Shown here: positions 30,549-40,060 of the stretch, piece after piece
Numbering within the stretch: the first letter of the stretch is position 1
Layout of the letters: the number at the start of each line of letters is the position of its first letter
Assembly: GCF_004000805.1 (NCBI RefSeq)
Contig: NZ_BILY01000013.1
Coordinates: 1 to 64,000 of the forward strand
DNA: 64,000 nucleotides
Source of the DNA: Paenibacillus glycanilyticus NBRC 16618
GTDB lineage: Bacteria > Bacillota > Bacilli > Paenibacillales > Paenibacillaceae
Reading direction: 5' to 3'
Translations under genes and position numbers: made by a program
Notes under the pieces: model-generated
What the model saw: the letters and a program-made list of their open reading frames with translations, nothing else
The model's database searches: none
Told to the model about the DNA's origin: nothing

Positions 30549-33419
30549 TTATAAGGGCAGCTTTTTCGTTCTGACAATGGAAACATTCCCTGTTAAGGCT
30601 TCAGGCAGCTGAACATCAAGCTCAATCTCTTCCGGAGCCGAAATTCGAAGGGACATGGCGTCATCCGCGATGCTCCAGTCCACCTCGATGGTTCCTCCGT
30701 TTGGAAGCGGTACTGCGCCTCTTGCCCATTTCAAATCGCATGGAGCCGGCTCGATCCTCACTTTGCTCCAGCCGCTGTCCAGCCGTTTGACTCCAAGCAC
30801 GTTGCGTCCCAGGAAATAAGCCGGGCCAGCAGACCACGCATGACAATGGCTGCGGGTAAGCAGATCGGCATTGGCACGATTTTCCGTAAAATTCGGGTAC
30901 ATCTCCCAGCATGTCGTTGCATCGTTTGCGATCATCAAGCCGTAATTGCGGCGGATATCGTCAAGCATGGCGGGGATATGCCGCATCGCTTCCAGCGCTT
31001 CATAGTAGAAGAACGACATAAACGGACTGCCGATCTGCACAAACGAAGCCGGGGGCTGAAGAAGATAGGATTCCAGCTTTGCTCTGCGCTCCCCTTGAGC
31101 GATGCCGCACAATAGAGCAACGACCTGCGTCTGCATGCTATAGATGTCCGAGCGCCGTCCGTCCGCATGAATGCAATCGAGGTAAGCTCCCCGCTCCTCA
31201 TCCCATAAACGGTCATTTATGGCTTGCTCCAATAATCCGGCCGCTTCGGCAAAAGAAGCTCCTTCATCCGCTTTCCCTGCTTCGACGGACATTTGTGCCG
31301 CCTGCCGGAGCGTCTTCGTCAGGAACAGATTCTGATGGGTGACAATCCCTTCGTTCGGCTGGTCAATCGGCGCCCAGTCGAGCAGGTTCCAGCCCCGCAT
31401 GTCGAGCAGCCCATCCGCATTGATATGGGTCAAATAATGCTCGAGCGTAAAGCGGACATGGGGCCACATCTCGGCGGCAAAAGCCTTGTCTCCCGTATGC
31501 TCCACATATTCCATCGTCGCGAGCACCCAGAAGAACGTCCAGTTCGGAATAACGCTTGTCCAGCCGCTTGGCACCTGATCCATATAGAGCGGGGATCTGT
31601 CCTTCGAGCCCGGGACAAGACGCAAGCAGCGTTTCACGATATCCAGCTCGCCAAAAACATAATAGTTAACCAATGCCTCGTTTCGGCTGTCTCCCACCCA
31701 GTAAGTCTGCTCGTAAGAAGGACAGTCTACAAACGTATCCTCCATGCAGTTCCGGGTCGTGTGCTGGCTGATCGCCCAGATGTCGTTCAGCAGCGGGTCG
31801 GAGCTATGGAATGTTCCGGCTTCCGCAACCGGATAAGTGCTCTGCACCATATAGACCTCATGCAGATTAACAGGCCCTGCCGCTCCTCTAATGGTCAGCA
31901 CCGCGTAACGGAACCCGCGCCGGACCGGCGATTCGTATTGCTGCCGGCCTTCCCGGCAAACGTATCTGAACGTATTATCGAGACCAAACGTATGCTGGCG
32001 GAAATCGGCTTTTAAGTATTCAAGGCCGTATACATCCACAACCGTCCCAGCCGGAGCCTCAAGCTTGAAGCCGAAAAAGCCGGTCCGCTGCTTGCCGAGA
32101 TCAATGACGAGCTCGGTATCTCCGTCTTGGAAGCGAGGGATTACCGCATATTCCCGCGCTGCCGTCAGGCAGGCATTAAGACCGGAAGGCATCGCATACC
32201 GCTCGGCTTCCGGACGCCATACATTGGAGCCAAATACGTCCTGTTCGGTATAATAAACGCCTTCCAGAGGGCGGATCCAAGACTGAACGGCAGCAAGCTC
32301 CTCCATTGAAGCGGCTCCTGCTGCTTTTATATAGTTAGGCTCATTCCTGTCAATCTGCCTGTTTTCCCTCGTATCGACGTATTCCGTATCGTCAAAAGGT
32401 CCAATTAGCAGCCACGGCGTCTCCCCGGCCGGATCGAGAGAATGAAGCGAGAACTTCCGCTCCGAATGGATCGCTACGTGGTAAGCCCCCCCATGATCCC
32501 CTTGGGTAATATCAAGCAGAAGAAAATGCTCGCCGGCTTCCAGCTCTACCTCGTAGTAACGCTCCGGATCGTTGCCGTAACTCTTCTCAATCCGTTGTCC
32601 GTCGATCCAGAGCTTCTCGCCGCGGGATTGCAAGATGCCAACCGTTACCTGGCCGGCTTCAGCAAGCGAAAGCGTCGTTGCCATGTAGCCCATATATTGA
32701 ATAGGATTGGCATGCTCCACCGAACCGGGAACCATTGCGTTACGAAGATCAATAGCTGCCGTCCAGGCAGGCGGCTTGACCCGCTGGAGGGACTCAATGC
32801 GGGAAGGATACAGCTTCTCTTCCGTCAGGAACGGGATATCGCGGGGAATCAGCTTCTTCCACGGCCCTTCCCCGACTTCAGCAACGTGTGAAGCCTGTAA
32901 CCAAGAAGAATCGTCGTAGGCTGTCTCCGTCCAATCGCCATCCGATTCCCTCGCATCGTAAATTTCCGCAAAGCCTTGCTGACACGACATCCGGGGAGCC
33001 GCGGTATGATGGCCTCTCAGCTTCTCCGTCTTCCAGGACGTATCCGTCGCTGCCAGCACGTCAGCGCCTGAAGCGATTTCCGCGAGAAGACCGCCCTTCC
33101 CCCGCAAATAATAGAAGTTGGTTACGCCAAAATGCAGCACAAGAACGGCAATCGTGTTCCTTCCGCCCGACTGAAGTAAATGACCGATGGAATAGGTATC
33201 GTAAAACTGCTCCTCCGGCCAAGAACGGACCGGACCTCTGCCGACTTGCACCCCGTTCACATAAGCAACGTATCTCGAATCCGCACTAATTCGCAGCTGC
33301 GTATCGGATGCTCCCTCCCCCGGCACGTCAAACGTTGAACGGAAGCAGCGCCATTCGTTGCGAGGGCTTTCCTCCTCCCCTCCCCAAATCCATCGAGCCT
33401 TCCAAGCCGTTTCCTTCAT
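30549..33419 (-). CDS. GH78 alpha-L-rhamnosidase family protein
   Basis: A 956-residue multi-domain enzyme. N-terminal beta-sandwich lectin-like domains (RWIWGGEE; DSRYVAYVNGVQVGRGP) are followed by the (alpha/alpha)6 catalytic domain (about 520-860) with EDTFVDCPSYEQTYWVGDSR, the variant of the GH78 acidic motif, and NDATTCWEMYP containing the catalytic base region. A C-terminal beta domain ends the protein (GWSKVRIEPAP). No signal peptide. GH78 enzymes release L-rhamnose from pectin, glycosides or surface polysaccharides. It has its own promoter region and lies upstream of, but separated by a terminator from, the ABC operon. Confidence 0.85.
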   Translation of the reverse strand: MKETAWKARWIWGGEEESPRNEWRCFRSTFDVPGEGASDTQLRISADSRYVAYVNGVQVGRGPVRSWPEEQFYDTYSIGHLLQSGGRNTIAVLVLHFGVTNFYYLRGKGGLLAEIASGADVLAATDTSWKTEKLRGHHTAAPRMSCQQGFAEIYDARESDGDWTETAYDDSSWLQASHVAEVGEGPWKKLIPRDIPFLTEEKLYPSRIESLQRVKPPAWTAAIDLRNAMVPGSVEHANPIQYMGYMATTLSLAEAGQVTVGILQSRGEKLWIDGQRIEKSYGNDPERYYEVELEAGEHFLLLDITQGDHGGAYHVAIHSERKFSLHSLDPAGETPWLLIGPFDDTEYVDTRENRQIDRNEPNYIKAAGAASMEELAAVQSWIRPLEGVYYTEQDVFGSNVWRPEAERYAMPSGLNACLTAAREYAVIPRFQDGDTELVIDLGKQRTGFFGFKLEAPAGTVVDVYGLEYLKADFRQHTFGLDNTFRYVCREGRQQYESPVRRGFRYAVLTIRGAAGPVNLHEVYMVQSTYPVAEAGTFHSSDPLLNDIWAISQHTTRNCMEDTFVDCPSYEQTYWVGDSRNEALVNYYVFGELDIVKRCLRLVPGSKDRSPLYMDQVPSGWTSVIPNWTFFWVLATMEYVEHTGDKAFAAEMWPHVRFTLEHYLTHINADGLLDMRGWNLLDWAPIDQPNEGIVTHQNLFLTKTLRQAAQMSVEAGKADEGASFAEAAGLLEQAINDRLWDEERGAYLDCIHADGRRSDIYSMQTQVVALLCGIAQGERRAKLESYLLQPPASFVQIGSPFMSFFYYEALEAMRHIPAMLDDIRRNYGLMIANDATTCWEMYPNFTENRANADLLTRSHCHAWSAGPAYFLGRNVLGVKRLDSGWSKVRIEPAPCDLKWARGAVPLPNGGTIEVDWSIADDAMSLRISAPEEIELDVQLPEALTGNVSIVRTKKLPL

Positions 33420-33542
33420 CGTCTTTTCCTCCTCGTCCTATTGAAAGCATTTTCTGACTGCCTTGTCTTCACCGCAACTTAATTCCAGTTATTGGCGTTA
33501 AAGGAATAGAGCTCATACCTTAACTACCAAGGAGGAATAGGT

Positions 33543-33971
33543 TTGTCGGACAAGCTAATGGGCGCCGCAGCGATTATTACAAATACCGAAGGCAAGGTGC
33601 TGCTGGTCAAGCATAGTTATGGCAAGAACAATTGGGATCTGCCGGGAGGCAAATCGGAAGCTAACGAATCGGCACAGCAGACTGCCGCAAGAGAAGTGGT
33701 TGAGGAGACCGGGCTGACGGTCGAGATTGGCGCGTTAACGGGGATCTATTACGATCCGGCTTATGATATGCACCACTTTGTCTTCTTGGCGGATATTCAT
33801 GGCGACCAGCATCCCGTGCCAAGCTCTCCGGAAATACTGGAATGCCGCTATTGCGATCCCGCTGATCTCCCTCGGCCAATTAGCGATTTTACCAGCAACC
33901 GGATTCTTCATGCGCTAGATTCAAACCGCAAGTCTCTCTTCCATACCATTGGCCCTAGGCAATGGATTTAA
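33543..33971 (+). CDS. Nudix hydrolase
   Basis: A 142-residue Nudix protein with an intact Nudix box from G36 to L58 (Gx5E, then REVVEETGL). These enzymes hydrolyse nucleoside diphosphates linked to another moiety; substrate cannot be assigned. It starts with TTG at 33543, eight bases after AAGGAGG. It is divergent from the rhamnosidase gene and convergent with an aldo/keto reductase gene, sharing a terminator with it. Confidence 0.87.
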   Translation: MSDKLMGAAAIITNTEGKVLLVKHSYGKNNWDLPGGKSEANESAQQTAAREVVEETGLTVEIGALTGIYYDPAYDMHHFVFLADIHGDQHPVPSSPEILECRYCDPADLPRPISDFTSNRILHALDSNRKSLFHTIGPRQWI

Positions 33972-33993
33972 GAGAATCCTCTGGTTAAAAAAC

Positions 33994-34038
33994 AAAGCTC
34001 CTTCGCATCCAGCTCATGCTGGCATTAGAGGGAGCTTT
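33994..34038. terminator. Bidirectional terminator
   Basis: AAAGCTCC/GGAGCTTT arms with an inner CCAGC/GCTGG stem; A/T tracts on both sides. Confidence 0.75.
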
Positions 34039-34048
34039 ATTTTGTTTC

Positions 34049-35026
34049 TTATTTTCTGCCAAGGGCTTGCCGGATGAGCCCCACTTCCTGCGTTGTCAGC
34101 GGCTCTCCCGCCGCCAACGCGTTGGATTCCACCTGACGGATATTTTTGAAGCCGGGAATGACGCATGCATTTGGAGATTGTGCCAACGCAAATTGAATAG
34201 CTGCTCTAACCAGATCCTGCGTGCTTTCGCCAAAATGCTCTTTAAGAGGCTGAAGCTGTCTGCGGATCTCGAGCAAGCGTTCCTTGGAATAGGATTGATT
34301 CGTTGAACGGATATCCCCTTCCCCAAACTTTGGAGGATGCTCCGGATCGAATTTATCCAGCAGCAAACCTTGAGCAAGCGGTCCGAATAAGACCATGCCT
34401 AGATTTTGCTCTTCCGCCCAGCGGAATAGATTGGTATTCTCCCGATCAAATTCATTGCCGAAGGCGTTGTAATGGAACTGCAGCACATCCGGACGAGTTA
34501 CCGGACATACCCGCATAAAATCGGCATAGCTGTATGCCGATTGGCCAATGACGCGAACCTTGCCTTCCTTCTGAAGCTCGCGCATCGTATCGGCTGCTTC
34601 CTCCAGATAGCGGTCTTCCGGGCCAAAGTTCGTATTATGGAAATAATAGAGATCCACATGATCCGTTCCGAGATTCGTAAGCGTCTGTTCCAGCTGGTGG
34701 CGGATATGCACCGGCTGCATCGCGTTAGGTGCGGTTCCTCTGAACCATCCTACCTTGGAGGCTACAACGACGGAGTCGCGGGGAACATCCTTCAGGAACT
34801 GTCCGATTACCCGCTCCGAATGGCCGTTGCCGTATACATCCGCTGTATCCAAATGGTTAATGCCTAGCTCATGCGCTCTGCGCAAGCCGGCAAGAGACTC
34901 GTTGTCATCATTGCCCGACCAGCCAACGGGTTCACCGTCCCGCCACGATGGCCCGCCAATTGCCCAGCAGCCCAAGCTAATCTCGCTTACCTTCAATCCG
35001 GATCGTCCTAGTACACGGTATTCCAT
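34049..35026 (-). CDS. Aldo/keto reductase
   Basis: A 325-residue NADPH-dependent reductase barrel. The catalytic tetrad is visible: D and Y in LDTADVYGNGHSE, K in VVASKVGW, H in LYYFHN. The N-terminus (YRVLGRSGLKVSEISLGCW) is the YghZ/Tas-type signature, suggesting a general aldehyde or sugar reductase. The ATG at 35026 follows AGAGGTG. Promoter TTATTC-17-TATAAT lies at 35081-35109. Confidence 0.88.
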   Translation of the reverse strand: MEYRVLGRSGLKVSEISLGCWAIGGPSWRDGEPVGWSGNDDNESLAGLRRAHELGINHLDTADVYGNGHSERVIGQFLKDVPRDSVVVASKVGWFRGTAPNAMQPVHIRHQLEQTLTNLGTDHVDLYYFHNTNFGPEDRYLEEAADTMRELQKEGKVRVIGQSAYSYADFMRVCPVTRPDVLQFHYNAFGNEFDRENTNLFRWAEEQNLGMVLFGPLAQGLLLDKFDPEHPPKFGEGDIRSTNQSYSKERLLEIRRQLQPLKEHFGESTQDLVRAAIQFALAQSPNACVIPGFKNIRQVESNALAAGEPLTTQEVGLIRQALGRK

Positions 35027-35080
35027 GACTATCACCTCTAAGTGAAATATGAATATTTGATATAACATATGATTCCATTC

Positions 35081-35109
35081 ATTATAACATTAGAGATTTT
35101 GCGGAATAA
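35081..35109 (-). promoter_or_regulatory. Promoter of the aldo/keto reductase gene
   Basis: Minus-strand TATAAT (35081-35086) with TTATTC (35104-35109) 17 bp upstream. Confidence 0.55.
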
Positions 35110-35194
35110 GAAGTGAAAAATTATTTACTTAGTTACTCCAGGATACTGTGGGATTGCGACATCAATATGAAGACAATTGGCTTTAAACCGCAAT

Positions 35195-35226
35195 AAAAAA
35201 CCCCTTCCGGGCTACCGGAAGGGGTT
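35195..35226 (-). terminator. Terminator of the vWA-PP2C-kinase operon
   Basis: AACCCCTTCCGG tagcc CGGAAGGGGTT on the minus strand followed by T6, 20 bases after the kinase stop. Confidence 0.9.
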
Positions 35227-35248
35227 GCTAACTCGGGATAATGGAAGT

Positions 35249-37459
35249 TTACCCTCGAAACAGGAATATTTGCTTTACGTACCTTAAAAAATGAACATCC
35301 GTATAGGATGCCAGTCGTTTGTTTAGATCGCGATATTCCTCCAGTTTGTCTGAATGGCGTTTACTTCGTTCATCGATCTGCCTATCAAAGAGATGAAGCT
35401 CGCTCTTAAGCCGGGTTCTGGCAGCCTCCAATTCACTCGTTAAGGAAGCCAGCTCAGGATGATGGGCCTGCTTGATCAAATCTAATTTTTCCTGTGCTTC
35501 GGTTTTATACGTTTGTTCCGTATCGGTTAATTTTGACTTTCGACCCTTATACTTTAACGCTATGGCAGAGATTTCACTGTGAGGAAGAACTGCAGGAATT
35601 TTAGTCCGGTACTTGCGTTCGATTTTTCTTTTCCAGTCGACCAGCGCCTTCGCTTGAGACCGGCTCATGCCTACATGAACGGAACCGCCGTTTTTTAAAA
35701 TCAAATAGGCCCTATCGATTTGTTTGCGGCCATAGGACTGATTGATCGTAATGTCCATGAAATCGGCCGGCGTTCGAATTCCGTTCGTTCTTAAACGGCG
35801 TTTCATTTCATCGTCGATTTCCGGAATTTTTTCCTGGCTTATCTTATGTTTCGTTATTTGCTCTTCCAGCCATGTTTTTTGGAACGAGGCCAATTTGCCG
35901 GACAACTCCGTTTTTTCCTCATGGTCAATGTTCCGTCTTTCGCCAAATAACCCGTTTAAATGAATATGAAGCTCCTTCTCCACCGCTTCCTTTTCATGCC
36001 TTTCCCGATAAGCGGCTTCCTCGAGCTTTTGTACGCAATCGTAGATCGATTCCTCTTCCATTTGACTAAAGCTTTGCTTGTTATCGTTTAATTCCTTCAA
36101 TTCGCTTCTCAGTTCGGACAGGACAAGCTCCAGCCTTTTTATGTTTTCGCGCGTTTCTCTCTTTTCCCGGACGGCGGGAACCTTTCCGTAACGCCAGCTT
36201 AAAAAGGCCATCTCCGTTCCAAAACCTATAATCGAACAGAAGAGTAGCGCTGCAACCGGGGCACTGCCGTACAAAGCAGCCGCGGCTAGCGCTGCCGCGA
36301 GTAAAATCAGGTAAGAAACGAAGCTGTCCCGCAAAAGCAAATACGTTGATCGCTTCTTGCGCGGCGCCCTGTCCAACGTAATATGGTCCAACACCCAGGA
36401 CGTCCCGCCGGAATACGAGGTTTCCGGCGGCGATATGACGGCAGCCTTCCTTGGCATTCGCTTCAAGAACCGATCATACAAGACAATTAGTGAATTCTTA
36501 AAAGCCCTATTTTTGGAGGTGGATGAGATATGGAGGCTTGAAGGCTGCATATCCTTCTCTCCCTGATCAGGAACCGAGAGTCTAGGCACCTCCGGCACTT
36601 CCATGGCCGCGAAAACGCGGAGAGCGTTTGCTGACTTGCGTACCGCTTCTTCCTCAACCATCGTCAGTAATTCGAACGCCCGTGAAACATCCGGACTAAC
36701 AAAGTCATTCCGCCGAAAAAGAAGGCTTTCCTCCGCCTCACCCGCTTCAAGCGAATGCCATAATGAGGGATCGGAACGAACAGCTTCGATCGATATCCAA
36801 ATCACCCATGCCGAAAAGTGATCGATATAGGGGCCGAAATGTCCTTCATTCCTTCCCGGGTGCTGGTAGTTTCGATGACCAAGCTCGTTGCTTGGCATGC
36901 CGTTTAAAGCGGGGACATACATCCCGTCGTAATCGATCATTATGATTTCATTATTGTGGATCAATATATTTCCATGCTGCAAATCGCCATGCCCGATATT
37001 GGCCAAGCTCAACTCGCGGGTCATTATTATCCATTTATCGGAGAGCTCCTGCAGCAGGTCGGCACGATGCAGGTTCCGCTCCATGTAATCGAGCAGCGAC
37101 TCTCCTTCCACCCACTGCATTTTTACGATCGGAAACCACTGGCCGTTAATGTTGATGCCTTCGGAAAGATATTCGAATGGGACGAGATAAGGAAGAGGAT
37201 TGGAGCGTAAATGCAAGCTGATGGCATCGTAGCGGATCTTCTGATCCTTCACATTGTTAGTGAAGCACCTGACCGCCCACTCTCTTTCGCCACAATTCAG
37301 TTTGTACACGCTGGCGAAGCTTCCCGATATCGGACGGGGGAGGCCGAGCTTATCCAATTCAGGAAGGCCAGCCTGCAGATCCGGGTCCTTGAAGCAGATA
37401 CGCGGATTTTGGATGGCTTCCCTATAATCCTGCGGAGTGGGCCAGAACAATAGCCTCAC
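35249..37459 (-). CDS. Membrane Ser/Thr-kinase-like protein with HhH domain (YegI-type, TerY-P kinase)
   Basis: A 736-residue protein. Kinase-like domain about 40-285: glycine-loop-like SGSFASVYK (45-53), WAVRCF where the usual VAIK lysine is Arg (R64), catalytic HGDLQHGN (D159, N164) and IDYDG in place of DFG (D176). Two membrane helices (about 379-397 and 400-421), a long coiled coil (430-545), then a helix-hairpin-helix DNA-binding-like region (about 546-615: IDDEMKRRLRTNGIRTPADF; GMSRSQAKALVDWKRK) and more coiled coil. E. coli YegI has the same kinase-membrane-HhH plan. Its ATG overlaps the PP2C stop by 4 bases. Its partners are the phosphatase and vWA protein upstream. Kinase activity despite R64 is uncertain. 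Confidence 0.83.
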   Translation of the reverse strand: MRLLFWPTPQDYREAIQNPRICFKDPDLQAGLPELDKLGLPRPISGSFASVYKLNCGEREWAVRCFTNNVKDQKIRYDAISLHLRSNPLPYLVPFEYLSEGININGQWFPIVKMQWVEGESLLDYMERNLHRADLLQELSDKWIIMTRELSLANIGHGDLQHGNILIHNNEIIMIDYDGMYVPALNGMPSNELGHRNYQHPGRNEGHFGPYIDHFSAWVIWISIEAVRSDPSLWHSLEAGEAEESLLFRRNDFVSPDVSRAFELLTMVEEEAVRKSANALRVFAAMEVPEVPRLSVPDQGEKDMQPSSLHISSTSKNRAFKNSLIVLYDRFLKRMPRKAAVISPPETSYSGGTSWVLDHITLDRAPRKKRSTYLLLRDSFVSYLILLAAALAAAALYGSAPVAALLFCSIIGFGTEMAFLSWRYGKVPAVREKRETRENIKRLELVLSELRSELKELNDNKQSFSQMEEESIYDCVQKLEEAAYRERHEKEAVEKELHIHLNGLFGERRNIDHEEKTELSGKLASFQKTWLEEQITKHKISQEKIPEIDDEMKRRLRTNGIRTPADFMDITINQSYGRKQIDRAYLILKNGGSVHVGMSRSQAKALVDWKRKIERKYRTKIPAVLPHSEISAIALKYKGRKSKLTDTEQTYKTEAQEKLDLIKQAHHPELASLTSELEAARTRLKSELHLFDRQIDERSKRHSDKLEEYRDLNKRLASYTDVHFLRYVKQIFLFRG

Positions 37460-38229
37460 TTCCCTTTAACCAGTTTTAGACGAATGAACGTAACATCATC
37501 ATTTCTAAGATAGAAACAGCCTTCACGATGAGGCCGCCGTCTTTCTTCATGCACGAGAGTGTTAAAGTCGCGCTCGCCGGCCAGCTTTTGTATGATGCTT
37601 ATTACGCTGCTATCTTCCTTGTATCGAGTGAGCAGCCAGCAGGCTAGGGCATCGGTCATCAACCAGAACTCGTCTCCCGCTTCCGCGGTACCGCTCCATT
37701 TGCGAACAAACGCATGAAGCTGGACGTTATTGGCCGCGTTACTCGAGATGAGAACCGGACGACTCCCGAAATCATCGGTTGTGCTTAAAGGAAAGGAAGC
37801 GATCATCGTATCCTCTCGAACATGAAAAATACAGCTGTCGCCGACCGCAATCGCGTCAAATGCCGCGGACTCCGCATCCACCGCGAATCGGAACGTAATC
37901 CCCGCTAATGTGGAAAACGCCCCGCTGCTGAGCTTCTCTTGCGCATACCAGGGAAGGCTTTTGCCGCTGGTTTTTTTCTGCCAGGCTTTCGATAATGGGG
38001 AGACTGATCTATGGATCTGGTTATCTCCCAATCTGCCAAGGCAATAACCCTTTACGAGCAATCTCGCCCATAGTTCAGCAAACGAGGACTCGCTTGCCCC
38101 ATCGGCTATGGCGAATCTACAGCATGTCGTCTCCTTGTGAACATGCGTGCTGCTATGGGAGGCATCCTCGTATTCATCGGTGCGATTTCCTGCCTTCGGC
38201 AATAGAAAACATTCGCTTTCGATTCGCAT
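37456..38229 (-). CDS. PP2C-type protein phosphatase (YegK-type)
   Basis: A 257-residue PP2C-fold phosphatase. Metal-binding motifs: EDAS (21-24), ADGAS (42-46), VGDS (129-132), MTDALACW (D193) and the late NDDVT. The compact length, without extra domains, matches the YegK group. It should reverse phosphorylation by the downstream YegI-type kinase; in E. coli YegK does this to YegI. Start lies 11 bases after the vWA stop, its stop overlaps the kinase start. Confidence 0.85.
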   Translation of the reverse strand: MRIESECFLLPKAGNRTDEYEDASHSSTHVHKETTCCRFAIADGASESSFAELWARLLVKGYCLGRLGDNQIHRSVSPLSKAWQKKTSGKSLPWYAQEKLSSGAFSTLAGITFRFAVDAESAAFDAIAVGDSCIFHVREDTMIASFPLSTTDDFGSRPVLISSNAANNVQLHAFVRKWSGTAEAGDEFWLMTDALACWLLTRYKEDSSVISIIQKLAGERDFNTLVHEERRRPHREGCFYLRNDDVTFIRLKLVKGK

Positions 38230-38240
38230 AGCTTTAAGCT

Positions 38241-39071
38241 CTATCGCAGATTGGCCGGACGCGTTCCGATATCAAGCGCCTGGATCACGAGAGTCAAATC
38301 CGCATTGAGGACAAAACCTCTGGCTCCATCAGAAAGATTCAAGTCGTATTCCTGATTGGCGACTCGGATCATAAAAGGCGTCAGCGAACTTGAGCCTTCG
38401 TAAAGCATCCTGGAATACGCGTCGGGCAGCGCGTCCGCGGTTTCCGGAAAGCGGAGCTCCACCGCACTTGGACTATCGGATATGTGCAGGTTGAATAGCA
38501 GGACATTTCCGTCATCGGTCGAGAGTGCTCTAATTTGTTCCATTTCAAGTGTAGGATCGCCGTCGGTCGATTCCCCATCCGTGATATGAATGACAACCGG
38601 CGGAAAACAATGCGTGTACTCGCTGATCCATTGAGTCAGAACGGTTTGAGCCGTTCTCATCGCTTCGCACATCGGCGTGCCTCCGTTTGCAACGGGCTCA
38701 AACCAGACCGGAAACTTGACGAGCTGATCAACCAGTCCGCCTGCCCCATCCGGCACTTTTTTCAACCGCTTATCCAGCTTTGAAGGGTTATCGGCAATTT
38801 CGCTAATCGGCACCACTTCTTTCCCCGCTAAAACACCTCCGAACGCCGGACCTACACCGGCGCCGTAGCCAATTACGCCAACATGATAGTAATCGCGTAT
38901 CCCTTCCGACTTCGCGCACTTGATAACGAGATTTTGCAATAACCGGTTGATGGCGTCCGAAACGCTCTCGGACTTCGTGCTTGCCCCAAACGGATCGGAC
39001 ATCGACCCGGATTGGTCGATAATAAACAAGATACACGATGGATTCGAACGGCTGATTTCAGCTGAATACAT
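38241..39071 (-). CDS. von Willebrand factor A domain protein (YegL/TerY-type)
   Basis: A 276-residue vWA protein with a complete metal-binding site: DQSGS (D19, S21, S23), T132 in NGGTPMCEA and D165 in ITDGESTD. The rest of the protein is the TerY-type vWA with an added C-terminal beta segment (about 225-276). The ATG at 39071 follows AGGAGGGG; an upstream in-frame start (39167) is unlikely. It is the first gene of the triad and probably acts as a metal-dependent scaffold or adaptor for the kinase and phosphatase. No TerD, TerC or helicase gene is seen nearby. Confidence 0.85.
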   Translation of the reverse strand: MYSAEISRSNPSCILFIIDQSGSMSDPFGASTKSESVSDAINRLLQNLVIKCAKSEGIRDYYHVGVIGYGAGVGPAFGGVLAGKEVVPISEIADNPSKLDKRLKKVPDGAGGLVDQLVKFPVWFEPVANGGTPMCEAMRTAQTVLTQWISEYTHCFPPVVIHITDGESTDGDPTLEMEQIRALSTDDGNVLLFNLHISDSPSAVELRFPETADALPDAYSRMLYEGSSSLTPFMIRVANQEYDLNLSDGARGFVLNADLTLVIQALDIGTRPANLR

Positions 39072-39189
39072 GCGCTCACCCCTCCTAATAGATACATAGT
39101 TATACCTATTCGAAAAGGGACAAGATATTGACAATAAATCATTAATAAGGACTCTTGCATCATTCAAAATCTACGATGTTGCTGATCTT

Positions 39190-39843
39190 TCATGGTTCTA
39201 CTTGGAGTTTTTTCAATTCGTCGATAATTTCCTGAGGCTCCATTCGTTTCATGAAATCCGGATTGACGTACGCACGGCGGATTATCCCTTCTTTATCTAT
39301 AACAAACGTCGCTGCAAGCGGCAAAATCCAGCGATCGGTTTTGTTGAACACGGTCAGATCCAAACCGAAATTCGAGAAGGCGTCCTGTAGGTAATCGGGC
39401 AATTCATACAAAACACGGTAACTTTCAGCGACTCGGCCGTTCAAATCACTCAGTACCTGGATAGTCAGATTCTCCTTCTCTTTATGCGACAACGAATTGT
39501 CCGGGCTTTGCAAAGATACAGCAATGAGCCGGCCGCCAAGCTTCTCCATATCCGGCAGCGATTGTTGGTAAGCCCGAAGCTGAATATTGCAGAACGGACA
39601 CCAGCTGCCGCGATAGAAGGTTAGAACAACCGGTCCCTTCGCAAGCTCGTCATATAGGTTCACTTGCTCATCGAGCGGATTGGTTAGCGTAAAATCAGGA
39701 GCTTTGTTCCCTTCCTTTAAACCGAAAACAATACCAGAACCCTGTTGCTCCTTAATATGCCGAAAAACCTGCGAGTACACCTCTTCAGGTGCTTTGGCGA
39801 TAAAGCCTTCCTTCGCTTGATCCAATTCATCTTGAACCGCCAT
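39190..39843 (-). CDS. Peroxiredoxin-like (AhpC/TSA family) protein
   Basis: A 217-residue thioredoxin-fold peroxidase. The active site is FYRGSWCPFCN (C82, C85), so it carries a thioredoxin-like CxxC in place of the single peroxidatic Cys environment of classical AhpC; an N-terminal 45-residue helical extension precedes the domain. Such proteins reduce hydroperoxides or act as thiol oxidoreductases. AAAGGAG lies 9 bases before the ATG. Its stop lies 118 bases upstream of the vWA gene, so co-expression with the triad is possible but not evident. Confidence 0.85.
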   Translation of the reverse strand: MAVQDELDQAKEGFIAKAPEEVYSQVFRHIKEQQGSGIVFGLKEGNKAPDFTLTNPLDEQVNLYDELAKGPVVLTFYRGSWCPFCNIQLRAYQQSLPDMEKLGGRLIAVSLQSPDNSLSHKEKENLTIQVLSDLNGRVAESYRVLYELPDYLQDAFSNFGLDLTVFNKTDRWILPLAATFVIDKEGIIRRAYVNPDFMKRMEPQEIIDELKKLQVEP

Positions 39844-39998
39844 TGTACAACACTCCTTTTATGTTTTGTTCATATAACCATTCAAGGAAGTTCTTTCCTC
39901 CTATTTTAATCTAAGACTGAAATAACACTAAAAGAACCTGCGACACAGTTCTCGCCGGCGTTCTCCACGCAGCTGGGCCCTTTACTTCAACAAAACAA

Positions 39999-40031
39999 AG
40001 CTGCAGCTGATCTTCCGATCTGCTGCAGCTT
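39999..40031 (-). terminator. Terminator hairpin, left twin
   Basis: AAGCTGCAGC ... GCTGCAGCTT with inner GATC/GATC pairing, followed on the minus strand by TTTGTTTTG. A near copy lies at 47914-47953. Confidence 0.75.
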
Positions 40032-40060
40032 ACGACTACAAATACATATTTTATCTAAGA

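Noticed and set aside
39072-39167. Longer start for the vWA protein
   Set aside because: No ribosome site at 39167, whereas AGGAGGGG directly precedes the ATG at 39071.
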